Assembly (NCBI RefSeq): GCF_001543895.1
Contig: NZ_JYIJ01000014.1
Coordinates: 124,001 to 188,000 of the forward strand
Length of the DNA: 64,000 nucleotides
Reading direction: 5' to 3'
Source of the DNA: Carbonactinospora thermoautotrophica
GTDB taxonomy: Bacteria; Actinomycetota; Actinomycetes; Streptomycetales; Carbonactinosporaceae
Shown here: piece after piece, positions 15,726 to 23,816 of the stretch
How positions within the stretch are numbered: the stretch's first letter is position 1
Layout: each line of letters opens with the position of its first letter
The notes under the pieces: model-generated
Database searches by the model: none
What the model saw: only the letters and a program-made list of their open reading frames with translations
Told to the model about the DNA's origin: nothing
Program-made: the position numbers and the translations under genes

Positions 15726-17207
15726 ATGGGTCGAGATGTCCCTGCGGTCGCCTTCACGCGCGAAGACAGGCGCCGGTACCGGGAGAAGGTACGGCGGTGC
15801 CTGGACGCGCTCGCCCGGATGCTGCGCGAGTCGCGGTTCGATGACGACCGGGCGTGCGTCGGGCTGGAGATCGAGCTGAACCTGGTTGACGATTCCGGCG
15901 AACCCGCCATGAAGAACGCCGAGGTGCTGAAGGCGATCGCCGATCCGGCGTGGTCCGCGGAGCTGGGCCAGTTCAACGTAGAGACCAACGTGCCGCCGCG
16001 GCAGTTGGCGCGCGGGGGCGCTGCGGAGATGGAGCAGGAGGTGCGCGACAGCCTCAACCACGCCGAGGAACGGGCCCGGACGGTGGGCAGCCACCTGGTG
16101 CTGATCGGGATCCTGCCGACGCTGCGGCAAAGCGACGTCAGTGAGGCGGCGCTGTCGGTCAACCCCCGCTACCGGCTGCTGAACGAGCAGATCTTCGCCG
16201 CGCGCGGGGAGGACCTGTACATCGAGATCGACGGGGTCGAGCGGCTGGTCGCGCGCGCCGACAGCATCGTGCCCGAGGCGGCGTGCACCAGCGTCCAGTT
16301 CCACCTGCAGGTCAGCCCGGAGATGTTCGCGAGCTGTTGGAACGCCGCGCAGGCCATCGCCGGTGTCCAGGTGGCGCTGGGCGCGAACTCGCCGTTCCTG
16401 TTCGGCAAGGAACTGTGGCATGAGACCCGCGTGGGGCTGTTCGAGCAGGCCACCGACACGCGGCCGGCGGAGCTCAAGACCCAGGGTGTGCGTCCGCGGG
16501 TGTGGTTCGGTGAACGGTGGATCACCTCGGTGTTCGACCTGTTCGAGGAGAACACCCGTTACTTTCCGGCGCTGCTGCCGATCTGCGAGGACGAGGACCC
16601 GGCCGAGGTCCTGGACCGGGGCGACGTGCCGGAGCTCGCCGAGCTGACCCTGCACAACGGCACCATCTACCGGTGGAACCGACCGGTGTACGCGGTCACG
16701 CGGGACAAGCCCCATCTGCGGGTGGAGAACCGGGTGCTGCCCGCCGGGCCCACCGTCGCCGACATCATCGCCAACGGCGCGTTCTACCATGGCCTGCTGC
16801 GCTCGCTCGCCCACGCCGAGCGGCCCGTCTGGACGCGGATGTCGTTCTCGGCCGCGGCGGACAACTTCCGCGCCGCCGCCCGGTACGGCATCGACGCCCG
16901 CCTGTTCTGGCCGGGTGTCGGGGAGGTGCCCGTCACGGAGCTCGCGCTGCGGCACCTGCTGCCGCTCGCCTACCAGGGCCTGGACCAGTGGGGGATGTAC
17001 CCGGAGGACCGGGACCGGTTGCTCGGCGTCATCGAGCAGCGCTGCCTGACCGGGCGCACCGGCGCCACCTGGCAGACCGAGACCTACCACGCGATCGACG
17101 CCGCCCACGCCGTTGAGCGCCACGAGGCCCTGCGTCGGATGACGCTGCGCTACATCCAGCACATGCACACCAACGAGCCCGTGCACACCTGGCCGGTCAT
17201 GAGCTGA
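15726..17207 (+). CDS. Glutamate-cysteine ligase family (GCS2) protein
   Basis: 493 aa. ATG 15726 is chosen over GTG 15705 because GGAGGAGG lies 7 bases upstream. The GCS2 core is readable: CVGLEIELNLVDDSGEP with the metal-binding Glu pair, WSAELGQFNVETNVPPRQLA, TSVQFHLQVSPEMF, ANSPFLFGKELWHETRVGLF and RVENRVLPAGPTVADIIANG. The fold makes gamma-glutamyl amide bonds with ATP. Actinobacterial members are often called glutamate-cysteine ligases, but substrates other than cysteine are common. No glutathione or ergothioneine partner gene is adjacent, so the acceptor amine is unknown. Monocistronic: it starts about 210 bases from the divergent LLM gene and is followed by an AT-rich gap. Confidence 0.82.
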   Translation: MGRDVPAVAFTREDRRRYREKVRRCLDALARMLRESRFDDDRACVGLEIELNLVDDSGEPAMKNAEVLKAIADPAWSAELGQFNVETNVPPRQLARGGAAEMEQEVRDSLNHAEERARTVGSHLVLIGILPTLRQSDVSEAALSVNPRYRLLNEQIFAARGEDLYIEIDGVERLVARADSIVPEAACTSVQFHLQVSPEMFASCWNAAQAIAGVQVALGANSPFLFGKELWHETRVGLFEQATDTRPAELKTQGVRPRVWFGERWITSVFDLFEENTRYFPALLPICEDEDPAEVLDRGDVPELAELTLHNGTIYRWNRPVYAVTRDKPHLRVENRVLPAGPTVADIIANGAFYHGLLRSLAHAERPVWTRMSFSAAADNFRAAARYGIDARLFWPGVGEVPVTELALRHLLPLAYQGLDQWGMYPEDRDRLLGVIEQRCLTGRTGATWQTETYHAIDAAHAVERHEALRRMTLRYIQHMHTNEPVHTWPVMS

Positions 17208-17384
17208 TTTAGGATTTCTCGGCCTTTAGGGCACAGAGCTTATAACGGCTTTTTTTTGTATAGCTACTTTTTAGCCGAATACTGGCTGAACATGGAAGAT
17301 TCCGGCGACTGTCGTAGGGATATGAGACGGTGAGGGAACAGTACAAGAACCACCAATGCCACACGGGGATCCCGGGGGAGGTTC
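17208..17384. other. AT-rich intergenic pocket with T-tract
   Basis: Strikingly AT-rich against its surroundings. It has a run of eight T (17250-17257) flanked by short CGGCT/AGCCG arms (17246-17250 and 17273-17277), which may terminate the upstream ligase transcript. The amidase ribosome site (GGGGGAG, 17374-17380) is at its right end. The base composition suggests a boundary of acquired DNA. Confidence 0.5.
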
Positions 17385-18101
17385 ATGGTGGCTCGCTGTC
17401 CCTTCGCAGAAGCCCGGTTCCTGCCGGAGTCGTCCACCCAGCCGCGCATCAAACCGACGCAGATCATCTCGCACACCATGGCCGGCACCTTGAGCGGCAC
17501 CGACGCCTGGTTCCGCCGCGGGGACGTCGGCGTCGAGACGCACTTCGGTATCGGTCGAGGTGGGCGCCTGTATCAGTGGATGGACACCACCGTCCGGGCG
17601 GACGGCAACTACAAGGCCAACCGCCGCCCCGACGGGACGGGTGCGATCAGCATCGAGACCGAGGGGTACGCATCCGAGCCGTGGACGCAGGCCCAGATCG
17701 ACATGCTGGTTCGCCTACACGTCTGGCTCATGCGGACCCATACCTCGATCGGCCGGCGGATCTGCCGCACCGCGGATGACCCCGGCCTGGGGTACCACAC
17801 CATGTTCGGGGCGCCTGGCCCGTGGACGCCCGTAGCGAAGGACTGCCCGGGCAAGAAACGCATCCAACAGTGGCGCGAGGTCGTCGTACCGCGCGTACTC
17901 GCTGCTTTGAAGGAGGAGGATATGACCGCTGACGAGATCGCCGCCGCCGTATGGAACGCCGAGTTCGGCCGCGGTGACCGCCGTGTCACAGCGGGCCGGA
18001 TGCTCGCGGAAACGCGGGAGGACGCGCATGCCGTCCGCGAGGCCCTGGACGCGCTGGCCGCGCGCGTCGCTGCCCTGGAGGCACGGATGAATCAGTCTTG
18101 A
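17385..18101 (+). CDS. N-acetylmuramoyl-L-alanine amidase (PGRP/amidase_2), phage-endolysin-like
   Basis: 238 aa. The amidase_2/PGRP core covers about residues 20-175: IISHTMAGTLSGTDAWFRRG, the VETHFGIGRGGRLYQWMDTT zinc-His segment, GAISIETEGYASEPWTQAQI and a closing GYHTMFGAPGPWTPVAKDCP with the last ligand region. This arrangement is usual in actinophage lysin A proteins and their chromosomal relatives. It hydrolyses the amide between MurNAc and the stem peptide. A short C-terminal helix pair (ALDALAARVAALEARM) may oligomerise. There is no signal peptide, as expected for a phage lysin. No holin or structural phage gene is near, so it looks like a captured single gene. Confidence 0.8.
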   Translation: MVARCPFAEARFLPESSTQPRIKPTQIISHTMAGTLSGTDAWFRRGDVGVETHFGIGRGGRLYQWMDTTVRADGNYKANRRPDGTGAISIETEGYASEPWTQAQIDMLVRLHVWLMRTHTSIGRRICRTADDPGLGYHTMFGAPGPWTPVAKDCPGKKRIQQWREVVVPRVLAALKEEDMTADEIAAAVWNAEFGRGDRRVTAGRMLAETREDAHAVREALDALAARVAALEARMNQS

Positions 18102-18155
18102 GCGGGGAACCCGGCGCGTGGCCGCTCGTGCGTCGCCGCCCTCGCGGTCGCCTGA

Positions 18156-18177
18156 CCGGCGGGCGTGAACCCGCCGG
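18156..18177. terminator. Hairpin between convergent genes
   Basis: CCGGCGGG (18156-18163) and CCCGCCGG (18170-18177) form a perfect 8-bp stem with a 6-base loop, between the stops of the amidase and the zinc-ribbon gene. No T-tract; a bidirectional GC hairpin. Confidence 0.5.
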
Positions 18178-18182
18178 CACGA

Positions 18183-18482
18183 TCACAGCTGCGGCAGGCC
18201 GCCGGGCACCGGCGGCGTGGGCGGGGACTGCGGCGCAGCCGGCGGCTGTGCCTGGGCGAGGAACCCCGCCAGTTGGTCCTTCGGCACGCGGGACGTCGCG
18301 CCGCAGAACGTGCATTCCAGCAAGTGCTGCGTCCGGACCGGGAACAGCGGGACGAAGAACAGCGTGAACTTGGTCACCAGCCGGCGCAGCCCGTGCGCGG
18401 CCGGGTTCTGGCACCCGGCGCACACGAGCGTCACTATCGCCAGCCGCTCGACGTAGCGTTTGAATCCCCAGATGATGATCAC
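18183..18482 (-). CDS. Small zinc-ribbon protein
   Basis: 99 aa. Two CxxC knuckles (VCAGCQNPAAH and LECTFCGATSRVP) make a zinc ribbon around a hydrophobic FTLFFVPLFP stretch; the tail is proline-rich (PPAAPQSPPTPPVPG). This is the common actinobacterial zinc_ribbon_15-type protein of unknown function, with a start MIIIWGFKRYVERL that fits the family. Stands alone. Confidence 0.75.
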   Translation of the reverse strand: MIIIWGFKRYVERLAIVTLVCAGCQNPAAHGLRRLVTKFTLFFVPLFPVRTQHLLECTFCGATSRVPKDQLAGFLAQAQPPAAPQSPPTPPVPGGLPQL

Positions 18483-18656
18483 GTGATCGCCCTACTCGGC
18501 ATGCTGCGGGTATTGGCTCGCCGGGGAGCGTAGCGGCTACCCGTCCCCGTGGGCCACGTGCGAGACCGACCCGTTACCGGACGAGCGGTGTCCCGGTGTC
18601 CCCCGGTCCGGAGCGTGGCCGGCCCCTGACCGCGGGTGGTCAGCCGGTCGCACTGC

Positions 18657-18833
18657 CTACACGGGGGAGCGGAGCGCCTCCAGGATGCGTTGCAGCGTGG
18701 CCCGTCGCGTGCGCAGCAGGCGCCGGTACCCGGGGTTGTCGGTGTGCAAGATCTCCATGTAGAAGTCGCCGAGGTACGTTTCCAGCAGCTCGCGCAAGAC
18801 CGTGGCTTCCTCGTTGGTCAGTTCCAGCCGCAT
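18657..18833 (-). CDS. Small conserved-looking helical protein
   Basis: 58 aa from ATG 18833 with CCGGAGG six bases upstream. It begins MRLELTNEEATVLRELLETY, then LGDFYMEILHTDNPGYRR and a basic end. It is a helix-rich, leucine-heptad protein of a kind common in actinobacteria; no function known. Starts further upstream would read through the 11-base tandem repeat and are rejected. Confidence 0.65.
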   Translation of the reverse strand: MRLELTNEEATVLRELLETYLGDFYMEILHTDNPGYRRLLRTRRATLQRILEALRSPV

Positions 18834-18879
18834 GGCGACCTCCGGGGGGACGGCACCAGGAAGTATGCCCGGGCGGGAG

Positions 18880-18934
18880 GCGCCGACACTGCGCCGACAC
18901 TGCGCCGACACTGCGCCGACACTGCGCCGACACT
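18880..18934 (+). repeat. Five perfect tandem copies of an 11-base unit
   Basis: GCGCCGACACT repeated exactly five times (18880-18934), upstream of the 58-aa gene (whose ATG is at 18833 on the minus strand). A variable-number tandem repeat candidate, possibly altering promoter spacing. Confidence 0.85.
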
Positions 18935-19102
18935 GTTCAGTTCAGGACCTGGCTGCGCGGACGCCTCGGCGGAGCAGGCGGCGTGCTGGGGTCCGGGCCG
19001 GCCGCCGCCCCGCTGGCGCAAGATGACAGGGTTAGATAACAGGCCTAAGCTGCGACAACCCCGAACGACCCGCCGCATTCCCCACAAGCACACCCAACCA
19101 AA

Positions 19103-20788
19103 TCAACGAACGGCGAACCGCGCCAGGCAGCGATCGAACCGGACCTCCACCCGCTGGCCACGCGCCACGGTCACCTGCTGGGTCTCCAGCACCGTGCCGT
19201 CCGGGCGGGTACAGCTGAGCGTCCAGCTTTCCGGCAGCAAGCCGACGCCGGGTTCCTGGGACGGCCGGAGCGACGGGTTCAGGTGCCAGGTGAACCGCGG
19301 GCCGGTGACGGTCATCGCGGACTCCAGCCGCTGGCGGAAGGCGATCGGGCCAGAAGCCGACCCGCCGGGGTCGTCGGTGCGCATCGTGAACTCCTTGACG
19401 GCGCGCAACACCGCCCCGACCGGGGCGAAGCCGGTGACCACGCCGTGGTACCCCGGGTCGACCGCCGTCTCGAACGCAACCAGGTACGCCTCGCGGTTGC
19501 CCTTGCCGGCGTATACGCCGTGGCCCAGGTACTCGTCGATCACCGCCGACCCGAAGTCCGGGTGGAAGTCCTTGGGGTTGATCTCGAACGTGTACCCCAG
19601 CGCGCCGGTCGCGTAGTACGCCCAGTCCTCGACCGTGCCGTTTGTCGGGTACAGCTGGTACGCCGCCTGGCTGGTGTACCCGTTCTGGGTCGCCATCCGG
19701 TCGCCGAGCGCCTGGTACAAGGACTCCTCCGGGGCGTTGCCGCCGGCCACCCCCGGCGACCGGAGCACCAGGTTGCCGTAGGTGTGGTTGCTGATCAGCA
19801 CGGTGACCTGGCGGGAAGCGACCAGGTCGCGGACGTTCCGGGTCTCCGGCTCCGAGAACGGCGCCTGACCCCGGTAGTCCTGCGCCCACCACTGGTCCGA
19901 CGAGCCCCTACCGCCCCAGAAGCCACCGTAGTTGCGGTTCACGTCGACCCCCCGGCTGGTCAAGCCGTTGTCCGCGTAGGTCGCGCACTCGGCCACCGGG
20001 TGTTCGACCACGCCGTCCCACTGGCGGCAGTTCTTGCGCTTCCACTCCAACGCGCCAGCCGCCCGGGACTTCTCGAATCCGTCCGGGTTCACGACCGGGA
20101 CGATGAGGGCCCGCCCCTCGCGGAGCAGCCGGGCGATCCGCGGGTCGGTGTAGGCGTGACGCACCAGGTCGTACGCGAACTCCATCGCGTGCTCGCCCGA
20201 CGGCCACTCCCGGGCGTGGTGCAGGCCCATGAGCAGGAACACCGGCCGCCCGTCCGGCATCTGCACCCCGTGGGCGATCTCCACCCCGTACACCCAGCGG
20301 CCCTCGAGCGTCTGATGGTCGAGCCGGACCAGCCGCACCAGCTCCGGGTACCGGGCGGCCAGCTCGCGCAGCTCCCGCTCGTAGTCGCCCAGCGTGCGGT
20401 AGGCGATGCGCCCGCTCGGCAGCGGGGAGACGGCCGTCTGGGCGGCGAGCCGCTGGTCCAGTTCCCGGTACCGCCGCTGGCGTTCGCCGAGATCGGATTC
20501 CAGGACGGTCCAGCGCAGGCCGGCGGCGCGCAGCCGGGCGAGGTCGTCCGGGCCATGCACGAGGGCGTCGACGAACCCGGCCCCGGCGCGCGGGGTGAGG
20601 TCGAGCCCGAGCCCGGCCAGCTGCGCACGGTCGGCCGAGGCGGGGGCGTGGACGCGGACCAGCGCCGGGCCGGTCGCAGCCGGACGCTCGGCGACCGGCA
20701 CGGCGGCCGCGCCGGCGGTGAGCACGCCGGCGGTGAGCACGCCACCGGCCAGCGCGGTAGCGACGCGCCTGGGGAGACGGGACAGCAC
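19103..20788 (-). CDS. Secreted zinc carboxypeptidase (peptidase family M14)
   Basis: 561 aa with an N-terminal signal peptide (basic LPRRVA, then ALAGGVLTAGVLTAGAAAVP, with an internal GVLTA duplication). A propeptide-like region runs to about 120. The M14 domain follows: GLHHAREWPSGEH gives zinc ligands His191 and Glu194, SNHTYGNL gives His335, and GYTFEINP gives catalytic Glu402. NPDGFEKSR and VDVNRNYGGFW supply substrate-binding residues. It removes C-terminal residues from peptides outside the cell. The C-terminal 100 aa form a beta-rich extension (TWHLNPSLRP, RVEVRFDRC). Stands alone. Confidence 0.92.
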   Translation of the reverse strand: MLSRLPRRVATALAGGVLTAGVLTAGAAAVPVAERPAATGPALVRVHAPASADRAQLAGLGLDLTPRAGAGFVDALVHGPDDLARLRAAGLRWTVLESDLGERQRRYRELDQRLAAQTAVSPLPSGRIAYRTLGDYERELRELAARYPELVRLVRLDHQTLEGRWVYGVEIAHGVQMPDGRPVFLLMGLHHAREWPSGEHAMEFAYDLVRHAYTDPRIARLLREGRALIVPVVNPDGFEKSRAAGALEWKRKNCRQWDGVVEHPVAECATYADNGLTSRGVDVNRNYGGFWGGRGSSDQWWAQDYRGQAPFSEPETRNVRDLVASRQVTVLISNHTYGNLVLRSPGVAGGNAPEESLYQALGDRMATQNGYTSQAAYQLYPTNGTVEDWAYYATGALGYTFEINPKDFHPDFGSAVIDEYLGHGVYAGKGNREAYLVAFETAVDPGYHGVVTGFAPVGAVLRAVKEFTMRTDDPGGSASGPIAFRQRLESAMTVTGPRFTWHLNPSLRPSQEPGVGLLPESWTLSCTRPDGTVLETQQVTVARGQRVEVRFDRCLARFAVR

Positions 20789-21119
20789 GGCACCTCCCGG
20801 ATCATGGGGACGGTGCCTCTCACCCTAAGAACGCCAGGCCGTCTGATCCGCTGACGCGGCCGGCGGGGTCGATCATTAAGGGGACACCGGCTGCTCCGTC
20901 CGGGTGGCCGCTGACGGCCGCGCGCGTTACCCGCCCCGCGCAGACGGCGATCCACCGGGCGACCGAGGCGTCCGCCGGCGATCGACAGGGGCAGCAGGGC
21001 GCGGGCCGTCGCGGAGACGGGGGCGCGTACCCCTGGCTCGGTCGGGTACGCACATAGGCGGAGGACGAAATCCCCGCCAGGGGATTGGATAGGAGGCGAG
21101 TGGAACGAGAGGCTATCTG
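20789..21119. other. Divergent promoter region of the M14 peptidase and sigR
   Basis: 331 bases between divergent starts. It holds an inverted repeat AATCCCC (21069-21075)/GGGGATT (21080-21086) with a 4-base loop just ahead of sigR, and the sigR ribosome site GAGAGG. I did not find a clear SigR-type GGAAT/GTT promoter pair. Nothing else was recognised. Confidence 0.45.
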
Positions 21120-21776
21120 ATGCCCGGCGTACGTGAGACCGGCACCCCGCTCGACCAGGCCGCTTCGACCTTCGAGGCACAGGCGGCGCGTTTCGAGCAG
21201 GAGGCGTTGCCGTACCTGGATCAGCTGTACTCGGCCGCTCTGCGCATGACCCGTAACCCGGCGGACGCCGAGGACCTGGTCCAGGAGACGTTCGCCAAGG
21301 CGTTCGCGTCGTTCCACCAGTTCACGGCCGGTACGAACCTGAAGGCGTGGTTGTACCGGATCTTGACGAACACCTTCATCAACTCCTACCGCAAGCGGCA
21401 GCGGGAGCCGCAGCAGACCGTCGGGGAGGAGTTGGAGGACTGGCAGCTGGCCCGGGTGGAGTCGCACACCTCCGCGGGCCTGCGCTCGGCGGAGGCCGAG
21501 GCGTTGGACCATCTGCCGGACTCCGATGTGAAAAGGGCGTTGCAGCAGATCCCGGAGGAGTTCCGGATCGCGGTGTACCTGGCGGATGTGGAGGGTTTCG
21601 CGTACAAGGAGATCGCGGAGATCATGGGTACGCCGATCGGGACGGTGATGTCCCGGCTGCACCGCGGTCGCCGGCAGTTGCGTGAGCTGCTGGAGGACTA
21701 CGCGCGCGAACGCGGGCTCCTGCCCGCCGACCCCAGGCCTGACAACGATCCGAGGTCCGACGACAAGGAGCGCTGA
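21120..21776 (+). CDS. sigR: ECF RNA polymerase sigma factor, SigR/SigH family
   Basis: 218 aa. Sigma region 2 is about residues 30-95 ([56 protein letters not shown]) and region 4 about 135-190 ([40 protein letters not shown]). The sequence matches the thiol-oxidative-stress group that includes Streptomyces SigR and mycobacterial SigH. Normally a zinc anti-sigma factor (RsrA/RshA) follows directly; here the next gene is on the opposite strand, so that partner is absent locally. It directs transcription of thioredoxin and other thiol-repair genes, by family knowledge. Confidence 0.88.
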   Translation: MPGVRETGTPLDQAASTFEAQAARFEQEALPYLDQLYSAALRMTRNPADAEDLVQETFAKAFASFHQFTAGTNLKAWLYRILTNTFINSYRKRQREPQQTVGEELEDWQLARVESHTSAGLRSAEAEALDHLPDSDVKRALQQIPEEFRIAVYLADVEGFAYKEIAEIMGTPIGTVMSRLHRGRRQLRELLEDYARERGLLPADPRPDNDPRSDDKER

Positions 21777-21793
21777 ACCGCGGGCCGGGCCAA

Positions 21794-22861
21794 CTACGCG
21801 GCCGCCGGGTGACCGCGCGGCGACCGCTCCTCAGCGGCGACCACGGACGCGACGCGGTGGCGGCGGGCGGAGCGGACCACGAGCCAGGCGAAGACGGCGT
21901 ACCCGACCAGCTCCGCCACGACCGAACGCCAGTCGGCGGCCCGGACGGTGCTCAGGTCGATCGGGCCGGCCGTCGCCTCCAGCAGGAGCACGACCAGGTT
22001 GTTCACGGTGTGGTACGCGATCGCGGCCTCCAGCCCGCCGGTGCGCACCGTGAGCCACGCCAGCAGGACCCCCAGGGAGCCGTGGGCGAGCCAGGTCCAC
22101 CCGTTGGGCGGGAGGTGCAGCGCGGCGAAGACCACGGCGCTGAGCAGGATGCCCACCCAGGGAGTTCGCAGGTAGGCGCCTGCGGCCTGGACGAGCCAGC
22201 CCCGGGTCAGGTACTCCTCGGCGGCCGCCTGGAAGGGGACGAGCAGGACGATGACCGCTGCCGTGGTGAGGAACGCCGTCCAGGTGGTGTTCCAGGTGAG
22301 AACCCCGCGCATCTCCCCGGGAACGAGCGCCAAGTACACCGTGAAAGCGATCAGGAGGGCCACCAGCGCGGGGCCCAGGCAGTGGGCGAGCCAGCGCCAG
22401 CGCAGCCGCCCGGCGACCGAGGACAGCGTGCCGGGCCGGCGTCGCTGCACCCAGATCGCGGCCAGCCAGATCGCGGGGAGCGCGACCGCGATGGTGGCCA
22501 GCGACAGGGCGAGAGCCCAGGTGGGGTTCTTCGGCCAGAGGGTATCCGGGTCGAAGCCCGCCTCCGGGGATGCGGTCCTGGCCAGCACGACCATGAGCAG
22601 CCCCGCGCCGAGCAGCCAGGCCACGACGACCACGAGCGTGCCGACGATGGGTCGCCACCAGCGGTGCCGGCTGGTGCGGGCGAGCTGCGCGTACGACGCG
22701 CCCGGGGGAGGGCTCGCGAACCATCCGGCGCGCCGCTGGTCCCGCGGCGGCGTCGGCGGCGCGGGCGGCGCCGCCCAGGGATCGGCGGAACTGTCTGGCG
22801 GGGTCCACGGGTTCGGCGGGGGCGCCGGCGAGCCGAGGTCGTCCGGGGGCGGCGTCGTCAC
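21794..22861 (-). CDS. CPBP-family (Abi/CAAX) intramembrane metalloprotease
   Basis: 355 aa from GTG 22861, with an AGGAGG six bases upstream. The N-terminal 60 aa are cytosolic and Pro-rich; then about eight membrane segments (IVGTLVVVVAWLLGAGLLMV, LALSLATIAVALPAIWLAAI, TAAVIVLLVPFQAAAEEYL and others). CPBP motifs: EEYLTRGW (EExxxR), then FAALHLPPN and AIAYHTVNN with the two active-site histidines. Bacterial members are linked to bacteriocin immunity or membrane-protein maturation; substrate unknown. Convergent with sigR, 17 bases between stops. Confidence 0.87.
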   Translation of the reverse strand: MTTPPPDDLGSPAPPPNPWTPPDSSADPWAAPPAPPTPPRDQRRAGWFASPPPGASYAQLARTSRHRWWRPIVGTLVVVVAWLLGAGLLMVVLARTASPEAGFDPDTLWPKNPTWALALSLATIAVALPAIWLAAIWVQRRRPGTLSSVAGRLRWRWLAHCLGPALVALLIAFTVYLALVPGEMRGVLTWNTTWTAFLTTAAVIVLLVPFQAAAEEYLTRGWLVQAAGAYLRTPWVGILLSAVVFAALHLPPNGWTWLAHGSLGVLLAWLTVRTGGLEAAIAYHTVNNLVVLLLEATAGPIDLSTVRAADWRSVVAELVGYAVFAWLVVRSARRHRVASVVAAEERSPRGHPAAA

Positions 22862-23150
22862 GGTGCCCTCCTCCTGACAGGTGCGTACGGTGACCCGTCG
22901 CACGGTTCTTCCGGCGCCTGGGCCGTCATCGGCCGATTGTAGGGAGCGGGCGGGGTGACCGGGCCGTACGAGCTGCCCGCCGACGGCGTGTGGTGATCGG
23001 CGACAGTCGACCCCCGGGGGAACGCCGGGGTATCTGCGTGTCTTCCCGCCGTCCCGCCGCCCATACCCGAGGCGCGGGGCGGCATGTGCATGACACCGGC
23101 CGGCCCGGGTATCCGCCGTGCGTACCGAGCCGGAGATCAGGAGGGGAGGC

Positions 23151-23816
23151 GTGAAGGCAGCGGCGATCATCCCGGCGTACAACGAGGCTCCGACCGTGGC
23201 GAAGGTGATCCGCGCGGCCCAGGCGGCGCCTTCGATCAGCGAGGTCATCGTCGCCGACGGCGAGTCCGTCGACGGCACGCCCGACATCGCCCGGGCCGAG
23301 GGTGCCCGCGTGGTCAGCGTGGCCGGCGGCAAGGGCGAGGGGATGGCCGCAGGCGTGGCGGCCACGGACGCCGACGTGATCGTGTTCCTGGACGCCGATC
23401 TCACCGGCCTGCGCCCCGATCACGTGGAACGGCTGGTGCGGAGCGTGACCGAGGACGGTGCGGGCATGGCGCTCGGCCTGTTCGACCGCGGTCGGTGGCT
23501 CAACCCGATCTTCCTGCACCTGCTGCCCCGGCTCACCGGGGAGCGCGCGCTGCGTCGGGAGCTGTTCACCTCGCTGTCCCCGAAGGACTGCCGCGGCTAC
23601 CGGGTCGAGGCCGCGCTGAACTCGCGCGCCGCCGAGCTGGGGGAGCGGGTCGAGGCGTACGTGCTCGACGGCATGTTCCACCGGACCAAGGAGGAGAAGC
23701 ACGGCAACCCGGTGCTCGGGTTCGCCAAGAAAGTGGCGATGCTCTCGGTCGCGGTGTGGGAGTACCTGGCATACCAGCTGCGCCGACGGGTCCGGCTCAG
23801 CGGGCGAGGAGGCTGA
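23151..23816 (+). CDS. Family 2 glycosyltransferase
   Basis: 221 aa, GTG start after GAGGGGAGG. A GT-A fold is evident: AAIIPAYNEAPTVAKVI, VIVADGESVDGTPDIARAEG, and VIVFLDADLTGLRPDHV with the DAD metal motif. It ends in a basic amphipathic segment (EYLAYQLRRRVRLSGRGG) likely to touch the membrane. Short members like this resemble polyprenol-phosphate or glucosyl transferases; donor and acceptor are unknown. The last 20 bases overlap the convergent glycosidase gene. Confidence 0.82.
   Translation: MKAAAIIPAYNEAPTVAKVIRAAQAAPSISEVIVADGESVDGTPDIARAEGARVVSVAGGKGEGMAAGVAATDADVIVFLDADLTGLRPDHVERLVRSVTEDGAGMALGLFDRGRWLNPIFLHLLPRLTGERALRRELFTSLSPKDCRGYRVEAALNSRAAELGERVEAYVLDGMFHRTKEEKHGNPVLGFAKKVAMLSVAVWEYLAYQLRRRVRLSGRGG

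Noticed and set aside
18880-18934. CRISPR-like array
   Set aside because: Units are contiguous 11-mers with no spacers.
20789-21119. SigR autoregulatory promoter (GGAAT...GTT)
   Set aside because: Partial GGAAT-like words exist, but no pair with acceptable spacing to the start.
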